This document shows, piece by piece, positions 51,601 through 61,126 of a DNA stretch of 64,000 nt. The stretch lies in NCBI GenBank assembly GCA_000149265.1, contig CH003035.1, forward strand, positions 1,371,246 through 1,435,245, in the 5' to 3' direction. Under the pieces are notes generated by a model. It saw nothing but the letters and a program-made list of their open reading frames with translations, ran no database searches and was not told the DNA's origin. Position numbers and translations under genes: made by a program. Source of the DNA: Ciona savignyi. Its lineage: Eukaryota; Chordata; Ascidiacea; Phlebobranchia; Cionidae. Numbering within the stretch: position 1 is the stretch's first letter; every line of letters starts with the position of its first letter.

Positions 51601-54600
51601 ACAACGATCGTGTGGCCGAATGGTTAGCGCGACAGATACATATACCGACTCCTATACAAAAACGGTCCTAGTGACGAGTCCATCTTGGGTTCAAAACTTG
51701 GCTTGGTATAAAAACAAAAATTGGAAAAAACCTAAAACAGTTGTATTACAGCCGCTGACACACCTGGAGACCTGGATATCATGTCTGTAAATTCATCCAC
51801 TGATAACAATTACCTAAACCTTGGTAAAGCAATTCGTGTTCGTACTGGCTCTGTGCTGCCTCCTGGTGCGGATGCTGTCGTGCCGATTGAAGAAACATTC
51901 GTCATAGAGGAAGATAATTATGTCAGTGTTGTGTTCTTTTTATAACAACTTCACCGTTTGGTTAAACATCATGGGTTATAGGAAGATAAATATGTCAGTG
52001 TTTTTTTTTACAACATAGGTTTGGTTGAAAATCATGGGTTAAAACTAGGGCTGCAATTATATGTCGATAATCGCCATACTACTAGGCTATGATACGAATA
52101 AATTGGTATCGCGACTATTGTAGCACAGTCGCATTATTTTATCAGGAAAATTTTGTATAAAATTTGTCTCGAATATTGGTAAAAAAGCATATATGCAATC
52201 ACATATTCAAGATGTCGTCCACGTATAGTCACATATGTAATGGTGATGTAATAATCGCAATAAGCCTTAGTTATATGCTTATTATTATGCATTATTGGGG
52301 CTAATGTGTTATTAGAATTCTGTTCATTTATACCTTTATTAGGGCAATGGTTAACGATAATCAAGATTAGATTATCGTGATAGGTGAAAAAAATCGATAA
52401 TCACACCCGTGATTATCGATTCTTTGTCATTGAAGCCCTAGTTAAAACTTGAGTTTGAAGATTTTTTTGCTATTGCCTCCAATGAATCAACATCATAAAA
52501 CAAACAAAAACTAGTTTGCAAATTCTGCATGAAGTGTTAGATTAGCCTTCATACTGTCGTTATCATTCTCTAATCCTGTTCTTGCTGTCCATATGGACAA
52601 AAAATCGATAATTTGCAGGGTGAATCGGAATTAGTAGTTCGTATGTTAGAATCAAAGACACCTGGCGCACATATCCGTGCTGTGGGAAGTGACTTGATGA
52701 GAGGTGAAGTTCTATTGAAGTCTGGCACCAGGTTAGGCCACACCGAAGTCGGCTTGCTTGGTGCAGCTGGGGTTCTTAATGTCCCAGTTCATAGACTACC
52801 AACTGTAGCAGTACTCTCCGTTGGTAATGAGGTGATTTTATAGACTTGATTTTAACCTTATTAGTTTTAATTTAAATAAGCCTTTTAGTTGCATTAAAAG
52901 TATTGAAATATAAAAGTTCAGTTCCCAATTGTTGTTGTTTTAATGGAAGGTAATTCCAATTAATATGCTTTCCACAATTTGCTTGGAATTGAACAAAATC
53001 ATACTATTGCGCAGTTACGTTACAGGATCCATTGCAGTGGGTTTAAGGTATTGGTGTTAATTCATTTAACTGATGAATACGACCGGTTATCCTGGTGGTT
53101 GAGTGTGACGCCTTTTAACCGAAAGGTTGCAGGTTCAAACCGGTCGCTAACTCGTCGGTTGTGTCCTTGGGCAAGACACTTAACCGACATTGCCTGAACC
53201 CAGTGAATTAGTGGGTTCTACTAAATTGAAGAAACATGTCTATAACCCGACGGTGGGCGCGAGGTGATCTGACGATTGTTCGTGTGTTAACCCCCTTGGT
53301 TTTCCCATTCACGGGGATAAACATGAATATCCTATCCATTGGATTTTGTGATGTGTTTTACCCCAGCTTTTTGGTTGATGTATTTGTAATATGGTGCCGT
53401 GTAACCTAAGCATCTTTAACTGTTTTAATTTGTAAAATTAAGTTAAGTTGGACAAATTATATTCATGTGCAGTAAAAAAAATTATGCACTTTTTTCAGTT
53501 TAGTGCAACTCGTATTGTTTAGGAAAATTCAATTAATCCTCATTAAAAAGTTTTCTTGAAATAACAGTAATTGAAAAATCATTTCTTAGCCCAACAAGAA
53601 TTTCTGTCGTCAATAAAAAATATACTAAAAAAAACTATGCAATGTAATAGTGTAAATAAACAGAAGGATGAAAATCAATGATTACAATCCTATAGCTTAC
53701 TGAGCCGGATAAAGTGGAGTTACGTCCTGGTGAATCCCGCGATACAAATCGAATTACGCTTCTATTAGCACTACGTAAGGAAGGCTACAAAACTGTTGAT
53801 GCTGGCCTCTGTTCCGAGCCACTTGCTGTCCGTGCTGCCATTACGAGCGCATACCAAAATGGTAAGTTTTAAAAATTGGAATAAATTGCAGGCATAAGTC
53901 TATGTGTGTGATAGAAATTTATTTTTGTAATAAAAGCATCAATAGTAATGGTCAAATCTATATATCTTTACTCACTAGTTGAAAAATAGAAGCTATCATT
54001 TCTTGTAACAATTTTATCTGATCCAGCGGACGTACTGTTGATAACTGGTTGCGCCTCATTCGGAGAGAATGATAATATTAAATCTGTATTGACGGAGTTG
54101 GGAGCGACAATACATTATGGCCGGGTGTCTTTGAAACCAGGGTAGGTGTCGAAAATCCAAGTTTGGGAGTGCATTAGATAGAATAAGATATTCATCTTTA
54201 TCCCTGTAAATGGGAAAACCAAGGGGTTAACACACGGGCAATCGTCAGATCACCTCGCGCCCACCGTCGGGTTGCCTGAGCTATTGCAGTATGTTGTGTA
54301 TGATAGACACGTTTCTTCAATTTGGTAGAACCCATTAACCCGCTGGGTTCAGGCAATGTCCGTAAATTGCCTTGCCCAAGAACATGGCCGGGTAGCTAGA
54401 CCAGTTTCGCACCTGCAACCTTTCGATTTAAAGGCGACGCATTTAACCGCTAGACCGACCGGCCGGACTTAATGTTTGTATATTTCATGTGACCAAACAC
54501 ACTTGCGTAAAGCGAACTTCTTTTTACCAGGAATCCGACTTCTTTTTCTACTTTGGAAACCCAGCGCGGTAAAAAGATTATTTTCTCCTTGGCAGGTTCG

Positions 54601-55369
54601 TAGCGAGCTTAGCATGGTGGTTTATCACAATTATATTTTTTGCTTTGCAGGAAATCCCGTCCCAGCATTAGTGGCGTATTATGTACTTGTATTGCCATGT
54701 CTTCGGCGGCTGAGTGGAGCTACAACAACACAACTACCTATCATACAGGCCAAAGTTATTATCACCATACAAATGAATAAATATTACTATGTTTTGATGG
54801 ATCGAGACCAAAAAATTAGAAATCCCTTTTGCTAATTTAGGTTATGGACTGCAATTTCTAGTACTAAATATTTCACATCAGTACAAGGGTAGGATAGTTT
54901 TGTTATTCCTTGGGTTTGGAAACTGGGTCGTCATAACAGTTTGTTTACAGTTGTTAGTTGTTGTATTGTGTGGGATGCGAGCAAGCTTGTGGTTCCAATT
55001 ACTGTCCCACTGCATTTTTTACTTTCGAACAGAACCAAGTAGCAGACAATGCACAATAATGCTTTCAGAAAATAAACTGATGCAACTATAACTCCTGCCA
55101 GACAAACCAATTTCCTTTTTAAAAATTAATAAAAATCATTTTAGACCTCAACCGAAATATTCCTGGATAAATGCCCGGAGTACCAACGAGCCAAGATCCG
55201 ATGGGATTTAAATGGAAGGATTCCGTGGGCGGATGTTACTGGGCGTCAGATTATCAGTCGATTGATGTCAATGGTGGACGCCGATGTCTTGCTAATCTTG
55301 CCACCAAGAACTGCGTCTTTTAAATCGATTCTCAAAGGACAAGTTGTTAATGCACTTGTTATTAAATAA
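38683..55369 (+). CDS. GPHN: Gephyrin (MogA-like and MoeA-like domains)
   Basis: Sixteen exons join to 674 residues: 38683-38800, 39375-39447, 40206-40263, 40613-40800, 42234-42300, 44599-44772, 48641-48695, 49163-49303, 51291-51383, 51752-51921, 52619-52831, 53696-53861, 54027-54141, 54531-54595, 54651-54754, 55145-55369. Gephyrin catalyses the last two steps of molybdenum cofactor synthesis (pyranopterin adenylylation, then Mo insertion) and in vertebrates scaffolds inhibitory receptors. Exons 1-6 are the MogA part (GLLIVSNE, ILICGGSGIEACDVTPE, LIVNLPAS, ILPAL); exons 6-8 a linker far shorter than in vertebrates; exons 8-16 the MoeA part (LDGYAV, LPPGADAVVPIEE, IRAVGSDLMRGE, SVGNE, ESRDTNR, YGRVSLKPGNPTSFS, AGNPVPALV, SRLMSM). 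Some motifs deviate: VSN for VSD, GCASFGEND for SGGVSMGEKD. AATAAA overlaps the stop (55365) and recurs at 55509. Human gephyrin is 736 residues. Confidence 0.92.
39092..39366 (+). repeat. tRNA-derived SINE
   Basis: 5'-truncated head; tail ATCCTGTCCTATCCTGTCCT abuts the acceptor of gephyrin exon 2 (TTTTACAG at 39374). Confidence 0.85.
39545..39642 (+). repeat. SINE head fragment
   Basis: CGTCCGGCC to AAAACTGGTCGCTAAGC only. Confidence 0.75.
39862..40155 (-). repeat. tRNA-derived SINE, diverged
   Basis: Complete but with scattered changes; ends about 50 bp before gephyrin exon 3. Confidence 0.82.
40355..40545 (+). repeat. SINE 3' part
   Basis: Starts at CTGAACCCAGCGGATTAATG; the tRNA-like head is absent; tail ATCCTATCCTATTCTATCC. 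Confidence 0.85.
40818..41088. repeat. 20-bp minisatellite in gephyrin intron 4
   Basis: About 13 tandem copies of a unit close to TTTATTATATACATGTAGTC, starting about 20 bp behind the donor of exon 40613-40800. Confidence 0.9.
42513..44310 (+). repeat. Tandem-unit repeat element (copy B) in gephyrin intron 5
   Basis: Starts with a small palindrome (GGTCCCATTT, then AAATGGGACAC) and poly-T, then about five head-to-tail units of roughly 310-340 bp (near 42616, 42953, 43291, 43598, 43911). Units share GACAGGCATGGCATGTGGC, ACATCTACCAGAAGG and the palindrome GGGGAATTCCCC. The terminal block GGACCCTGTAGCATGAATAT recurs in copy A at 20.4-22.3 kb. Confidence 0.8.
42567..42608. repeat. Poly-T tract
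   Basis: About 40 bp of almost pure T near the left end of repeat copy B; the same position in copy A has a shorter T run. Confidence 0.85.
44799..44978 (-). repeat. SINE 3' part
   Basis: Tail and body only, ending near TTAATTTGCTGGGTTCA; starts about 25 bp after gephyrin exon 6. Confidence 0.8.
46410..47420 (-). CDS. Transposase-like frame of the inverted-repeat element, probably 5'-truncated
   Basis: 336 codons without a stop, starting in the unique loop and running into the left arm. Visible motifs are FTDFAENY, QSFHWKTSQCTIHP, YFSDGCARQYKN and SFFDNEAVPEVKVMDY; two Asp-containing strands (TDFAEN, FSDG) and a later Glu suit a DDE-type catalytic core. No zinc-finger N-terminus or promoter is visible before it, because the inverted right arm starts at 47427. 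The superfamily is not assigned. The frame looks recent (intact), but the element is structurally rearranged, so activity in cis is doubtful. Confidence 0.7.
   Translation of the reverse strand: MHALHALMTNLTMEYMAMIVCTVESRMCMIHRCPNGPGCEVLRQYLYDLYEDYEEEDLITYQQWNSKEWSILVDHSANVHDFINLLANSIDGLTVHFYIAKCQEKYLKQRKENLPENHLIVFTDFAENYKFTVQDEIQSFHWKTSQCTIHPVVVYYKEGEHLHSHSFCFISDDLNHDTGFVYELQKQLVSLIRIKYTNIQKIEYFSDGCARQYKNSNHILNLCFHSSDFKVDFHYFVPMALNRVGYKQVSEDKELTGIYSFFDNEAVPEVKVMDYIACRYDNCWWIGLVQELDKGNEDVNIKFLHPHGPSNTFYWPQKDDICWVPKQQILSIITPP
47467..47655 (+). pseudogene. Inverted partial copy of the transposase C-terminus
   Basis: Mirror of the minus-strand frame (MDYMACRYDNCRWIGLVQEL), located in the right arm. 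A deletion relative to the left arm shifts the frame after the HPH stretch, so the last residues differ and it stops early. Confidence 0.8.
48757..48997. mobile_element. GCTTGGATC-family MITE, copy 2
   Basis: Same family in the opposite orientation: CGGTACGTCTAAATACTAC at the left, GTAGTATTTAGAGGCACC at the right, with an expanded run of GGACCGCTT/GGAGCGCTT repeats. Gephyrin intron 7. Confidence 0.8.
49611..50101. mobile_element. hAT-type MITE, 491 bp
   Basis: Inverted ends CAGCGGTTCCCAAACTTTTT and AGTTTGGAAACCGCTG with a perfect 8-bp target duplication ATCTAACC (49603-49610 and 50102-50109), typical of the hAT superfamily. Gephyrin intron 8. Confidence 0.9.
51608..51712 (+). repeat. Second tRNA-like repeat family, copy 2
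   Basis: CGTGTGGCCGAATGGTTAGC (box-A-like), ATACATATACCGACTCCTA, GGGTTCAAAAC (box-B-like). Gephyrin intron 9. Confidence 0.65.
52046..52440. mobile_element. hAT-type MITE, 395 bp (TAGGGCTGCAA family)
   Basis: Ends TAGGGCTGCAATTAT and ATTGAAGCCCTA, internal GATAATC inverted motifs, and a perfect 8-bp duplication GTTAAAAC on both sides. Gephyrin intron 10. Confidence 0.9.
53076..53336 (+). repeat. tRNA-derived SINE
   Basis: Full head; a small body deletion removes the CACACTGCAATAGC segment. Confidence 0.87.
54174..54471 (-). repeat. tRNA-derived SINE
   Basis: Full-length; makes up most of gephyrin intron 13 (54142-54530). Confidence 0.9.
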
Positions 55370-55965
55370 AATTTTTTATTTTATTTTTTGTATGAAATTT
55401 TTACACATTTGTGGCAGTTTTATAAAACCTTGTAATAAGTTTCATTTATTAATCAATTTTAGGTTCTAATCATAATTTATGCGAAGTACATGTCTGCCGC
55501 ATTGTTTAAATAAATGGTGTCATTTCTAGCTTTCTGGAATTCTTCAAGTTCAGTTGTGCAAGTATTGATGATTGAATCAGAGAACACGGTAGAAACGAGT
55601 TATAACACAATTTGACGACTAGACCTTTTCCGTTATTTAGTGGTAAAACCTATAGGCTATATCACACATTACTACCAGTTAGGAACAAGCACTTATTTTA
55701 GATATTACTTTTTATAAAAACACAACAGAGATAAACACAATATTTAAGCGCCACCATAACTACAGAAGTTCAAACAAGTAAAAAGCTGATAAGTAAAATT
55801 TCACAATAGGTAGGAATTTCATTCCTAATTAAAACAATGTATATATTTAAAAAGTTCATAGTAAAATAAAACTCAATTATAAACAATTACTTATTTAGAA
55901 ATTCACATTTTATAAAATTAATGTGATCAACATGGTAATACAAAGAACCAAATTAGTCCAGTAAA
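55370..55965. other. Convergent 3' intergenic region between gephyrin and BIN3
   Basis: No gene or recognised repeat; presumably the two 3' UTRs. AATAAA at 55509 could serve gephyrin. Confidence 0.5.
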
Positions 55966-58900
55966 TTAATCATCATTCGTTATTGATAGCATGCGAAGTT
56001 CTTCCAAAATATCCGTAACATTTTTGTCTGATTGCTCATTGATATGACATGATAGTTGGGACATTGTTTTGTCTAATTCTTCCAGTGACTTTTGGTAGAA
56101 CCAACACTGCACGAGAATAATATAATGAAACAATACCACCATTATACTAACTAAACATTATATAGTCCGACCAGTTAGTCTGGTGGTTTAAAAACATGCC
56201 TCTCAACCGAAAGGTTTCAGGTTCAAAACTGTTTGCTAGCTATTCGGTTGTGTCCTTGGGCGAGGCACTTATTAGTCATTGCCCGAACCCAGTGCATTAA
56301 TGGGTTCTAGCAATTTGAAGGAATGTTTGTATCATACACAACAAACTGGTAACCTGACGGTGGGAGCAAGGTAATCTGATGATTGCCCGTGTGTTAACCC
56401 CCTTGGTTTTCCCATTAATAGGAATAAACATGAATATACTATCCTTCAGTTCGCTTAATGCACGAACATTTTATGAAGAATGTAAATAATCACAACCCAT
56501 GTTATCTAATATTAACTGACCAGGATTTATTCAAAACTTTACTACCGCTATACCATACCAGTGACAAAACAACTTTACTAGCGTTATACCGTACCAGTAA
56601 CAACTGTTGTTAATGCTCTAGTAGTAACTAACTTAACGATGTAGTGGTAATCAGTTAAGCAATTCATTTCATATATAAAGAATTAAATATACCACTATCA
56701 CCTGAGTAGCAATTGTGCTTCTTAATGAAGGATGAATGTAATCAATCCGTGCCTCATAAAATTTGGGCATCTCTTCTAACAATGAATTATTCTTTCTTTC
56801 AAAATCTTCTTTTACAGGCTGTATTTCGTGTTTAGTCTGCAGTGTTGATTGCATAGTCAAAATCCATTAATAGCTAGTTTAAAAATATATATATACTCAG
56901 GCATCCAGATATATTAGGATAGGATATTCAGGTTTATCCCCGTGAATGGAAAAACCAAGGGGGTTAACACACGGGCAATCGTCAGATTACCTTGCGCCCA
57001 CTGTCAGGTTACCGGAGCTATTGCAGTGTGTTGTATATGAATTACATTTTCCTTCAATTTGGTAGAACCCATTAATCCGCCGAGTCCAGGCAATGTCTGT
57101 AAAGTGCCTTGCCCAAGGACACAACCGTCTAAGCTAGCGACCAGTTTCGCACCTGCAACCTTTCGATTGAAAGGTGACGCACTTAATCACCAGACTAACC
57201 GGCTGGACATTACTAGGAATCATTAATTTTCTTGTAACAAGGTTGCGGTTGTTAATACCAGATGATAGGCTGGTACTTCTTTATGACTAATTAAAAATTA
57301 ATCAGCTCAGATTAATGGAAAATTCAATGTTTACACAAAAGTCTATTCCTGTTTCTTATTATGATTCTACACTAGAATCATGGCGTATTTAATTCACAGT
57401 ATCTTTATTCAGATATTTTTCAATCAATTTTAAGATGTGGTTGTCAATTAAAAATGGTCCACATTAAAACATTTTCTTTGTAGCTTAACCCAACAGCTTT
57501 GATAACCGACCAACAAGCAATCTTTTAATCTATGCTGTGATCAAAAGCCCTTGAATAATTCACTTACTTGTTGTATCTTTACAATGTTTGAACCAGTTTG
57601 TTCTCTTTCCTCATATTTTTCCAGTTTAGCTTGGACCCGGTTGTACTCCTGCAAAGCTTTCTCACGTGCCTTAACTTGCTGCTGGTAATGTGGGAAGATG
57701 GTCGAGTACTTTTTCATGGGTTCAGCCATTGAATGGTGAATCATGGTTGCCTGGAATTGGAATAAATATTTGACAGGGTTAAAGATTTATTTCCAAATTT
57801 ATAAAAAAAAATTTAATTAAAAAAAATTTTTCATAAAATTACTCATATAATGAGAATTATCTATATCAAAAATATAATTTGGCTAATTTAATCAACTTTC
57901 CTTATATTATATATATTATCAAGATTATAAAATTGAAAGCTTATAAAGATGTGTTTCTGCCTAAAAGCAACACAGCCTCATTTGCTTTATCGGCACAGCA
58001 ATTTTGGATGAGCAAAGTCTGCTGCTGTTACAATTAAATATACGAATGGTGATCGGCCTCGTTCATCATAACATAATTTTAAATAGAAATGGACATTCCA
58101 ATAAAATTACTTTAAACATTACCTTCGCGAATATTATATTAAAAAAAAAATTATTTATACAATTACTTATTAAGAGTGTCTATAAAAAGCACTTTAAATG
58201 CCTTACTTTTGTTGATACCCCACATTCTTGTGGAGCACAGGAATCTACTATAATTTTTTACAGAAATAACCAGTTTGCATTTGTAATCCCATCATTTGTA
58301 ATCCCCAGTTTACAAAGAATTCAAATGGCTACGATTCTTAATCACTCCAGATTAGGATAGGATAGGATAGGATATTTATGTTTATCCCCGTGAATGGGAA
58401 AACCAAGGGGTGTCACACAGGCAACCGTCAGATCACCTCGCGCCCATCGTCAGGTTACTAGAGCTATCGCAGTGTGTTATGATATAATTCAAACGTTCCT
58501 TCAATTTAGTAAAACCCATTAAGCTGCTAGGTTCAGGCAATGTCTGTAAAGTGCATTGCCCAAGGACACAACAGGCTAGTTAGCGGCCAGTTTCACACCT
58601 GCAACCGTTTGGTTAAAAAATTAAATTTTTATCTTGTCACACAAATAAATTTTATTATTCTTTATGAAAAAGCAAATATTACTAGACTCACTTTTTCCTG
58701 TGTTAATTGGTTCTGCTTTGTCATTAGTGAGTCGAATATATTGAAGTCTTCGTGCACATTTTCACCTAAATCGGTAACCAAATCGTGTCCCAATTTTTCC
58801 ACAGATTTTCCGCAATTACTTAAACATCCGATCAATCTTTTGCTATCTTTCGCAGTCTTTCTGCTACAGTCCTCTAAGCTGAAAGCAACAGGAACTTTAT

Positions 58901-59976
58901 TAAACAACAACAAAACTAGGGTTTAAGCAACAAACGGTTTATTGAAAACAAATACTAATACTAATGGGAGACCCTACTGGAAAGTTCTATGATGAGCCGG
59001 ATATATCTGGCGTGGAGCACGGACTACTTTTTTGGGTATTGGCGCAGAAAACTCCAAAAATCATGCTGGTGTGGCGTGATTACACTTCCTTTCATTTATG
59101 TCAGTATTTTTGATACTTTAAGCTTTATATTTTACAGTTTTAATTGAAAATGATGCAACTTCAAAAATCCGGCACACAGAAAACGAACTTTCCAATATGA
59201 ATGGAATTGAAACCTTTCTAATTATATAAATTATAATTTAAATGACAGCTCACTGTTGCATCTTGGTACATTCTCTTTCAAAGTCGCGTTCAGTTGTTTT
59301 TGGCACCAAATTTCTCTTTGCTTGTCGATTAAATAAATTCCTAAAAAATCATTTGATTATTTTTAACATTATCACCAGATTATGCCTTGCCCAATGACCC
59401 AACCCACAAGTCAGGAACTAGTTTTGATTCAACAGGCTAGTTAACCAGTCGCGTAATATGCTGCCGCCGGGTGTTTCTAAATATTACAGGATCGCTTGGA
59501 TCACTTATATTGCTATGGGAAGTAATTCTAACTCTGTCCCAAACAGTAATCTCAACCCCAGAACTAACTTTAACCCCAACCCTAACATTAATATCATGGC
59601 TTTTGTAATTATGAAGTATAGTAAGCGATCCAAGCGATACTGTAGTATTTAGAGGTACCAGTCGCGAAATATGCTGTCGCCTACTAAAAAGTACATATGG
59701 ATCAAGATGTTCAATGATCACCATAATGGCATTATGGTAAATAGTGGATTTTTAATAGCTTTGCACGTGCTTTCGTAAAAAAGGTTATTGTACTGAACCT
59801 ATCTGATGATAACCTAACACTACACCTAACACCATAATCATTATTCTGGTGTACAGTTTGCCTCAATACATATAAGTGTTCTAATCGACAATTAGATCCA
59901 TGAAGAACTGCTAAGTGGGGTTTTACTATACAACTGTGATATACTACAGTATTTAATTTTATTCTTACCAGCTCAT
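55966..59976 (-). CDS. BIN3: BIN3-type N-BAR domain protein
   Basis: Six exons join to 246 residues (human BIN3 is 253): 59969-59976 (only 8 coding nt), 59254-59340, 58692-58878, 57568-57750, 56702-56836, 55966-56106. The start MSW and the following VPKTTERDFERE match the BIN3 N-terminus. Later landmarks are NQLTQEK, EPMKKY, YEEREQTG, PVKEDFE, LLEEMPKFY and the C-terminal LRMLSITNDD. BIN3 has a BAR domain and no SH3 domain; BAR dimers bind and bend membranes and link to actin and cytokinesis. The sequence is mostly coiled-coil helix. It is convergent with gephyrin (597 bp between stops) and divergent from POFUT2. SINEs occupy three of its introns. Confidence 0.95.
56163..56447 (+). repeat. 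tRNA-derived SINE
   Basis: Full-length, in BIN3 intron 5 (antisense to the gene). Confidence 0.87.
56914..57208 (-). repeat. tRNA-derived SINE
   Basis: Full-length, in BIN3 intron 4. Confidence 0.9.
58350..58615 (-). repeat. tRNA-derived SINE
   Basis: Tail (AGGAT)n and body intact, head truncated; in BIN3 intron 3. Confidence 0.87.
59464..59661. mobile_element. GCTTGGATC-family MITE, copy 3
   Basis: GGTGTTTCTAAATATTACAG to GTAGTATTTAGAGGTACC, with the shared interior. Flanked by an unusually long direct repeat of about 22 bp (AGTCGCGTAATATGCTG / AGTCGCGAAATATGCTG). Confidence 0.8.
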
Positions 59977-60253
59977 TTTGTCCTATTTTGAGTTCCAACC
60001 AAAAACGAAGAGTCTCGGTAAGCCTACAAAAAACTTTATTTCAAAAACATCACAAACTGTGGTTAACAGAGACGTATAATATACTTATGATGCAAAGGCG
60101 CTGATTATCATCACCTGATAATTTAGAAAAAGGAGAATATTATCGCCTTTTACTTTTTTTAACACTCTCTCTCATAAACGTCATTTGGGAAATGTAAACG
60201 TGTGGGAGTGGTCGTGAAGATCTATGTAAAATTGTAAAGCAATGTAACACGCG

Positions 60254-60478
60254 GTACCTCTAACTCTAAATACTACAGGATCGCTTACTATAATTCGTAA
60301 TTTCAAAAGCCTTGGAGAAAACTTCTCTTACTAAAATAAAGATTATGATATTAATGTTAGGGTTAAAGTTAGTTCTGGGGTTAAGATTAGTGTTTGGGAC
60401 AGCGTTAGAATTACTTTCCATAGGTAGCAATCTAAGCGCTTCAAGCGATCCTGTAGTATTTAGTTTAGCGGCACCCAT
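60254..60478. mobile_element. GCTTGGATC-family MITE, copy 4
   Basis: CGGTACCTCTAACTCTAAAT to GTAGTATTTAGTTTAGCGGC, flanked by ATGTAACAC/ATGTACAC. It lies between the BIN3 and POFUT2 starts. Confidence 0.75.
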
Positions 60479-60867
60479 GTACACGGCAGTAAAGTTAATA
60501 CATTTCTGCTAACTACACCTAATTTGGGATACACTTTAGAAAGCGGTTTCGCTGGTTTAATCGGCGGCGTCAACATATTTTATGGTGTAATTGCTACACG
60601 GGGAAGAATTGATTTAAAGCTATGCCCGTGGGCAGCGTGTTACCAAACGGTCGAATGGTTATAACTTTTTATGTGGATACATGTTTAGAAAGTGTAACGT
60701 TTGTGTTCCTAAAAACGCGTTTTAAATTGTATATAGGCTACTGTAGACTGTACCGGATTAGCCTTGGTTTACAGTTGCTGGTTTAGCATGCTAAGATGTT
60801 GTATGTTTCTTACTTTGTTTAGCAGAAATGTTTCCGGTATTGTTCTCTGAAAACGTGTTTTTTCAGA

Positions 60868-60965
60868 AAGGTAAGCAAATTGTCAAAATTAAAAATAAGA
60901 AAGGCTAAGCAAATTGTCAAAACTAAAAATAAGAAAGGCTTTAAAGCAAATTGTCAAAATTAATA
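60868..60965. repeat. Three-copy tandem repeat upstream of POFUT2
   Basis: Three copies of a 33-38 bp unit with AAGCAAATTGTCAAAATTAA, 160-260 bp before the POFUT2 ATG. Confidence 0.85.
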
Positions 60966-61126
60966 AACATAGTTTGGTTGCAATTGTGTGTCTTTTAATG
61001 TGTATATATTTACTGAATGTCGACTTGATATGAACTGTAGCAAACGACATGGTAAAACAGCAATATCTTTATAACCGACATAGAGTAACCCAAATCTACT
61101 AATACAACTTGTGTTTCAGAATAAGT

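Larger units (their letters stand above)
59977..61126. promoter_or_regulatory. Divergent intergenic region between BIN3 and POFUT2
   Basis: About 1.15 kb between the two start codons. It contains a MITE (60254-60478) and a tandem repeat (60868-60965). No clear TATA box or factor sites. Confidence 0.4.

Noticed and set aside
51563..51790. 75-codon frame
   Set aside because: It spans the tRNA-like repeat and runs out of frame into gephyrin exon 10.
54476..54835. 119-codon frame
   Set aside because: It reads through gephyrin exon 14 in the wrong frame and only later overlaps exon 15; the spliced model explains it better.
58004..58360. 118-codon plus-strand frame
   Set aside because: Lies in a BIN3 intron, has no motif and ends in a SINE tail.
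58540..58926. 128-codon plus-strand frame
   Set aside because: Antisense of BIN3 exon 58692-58878 plus SINE sequence.
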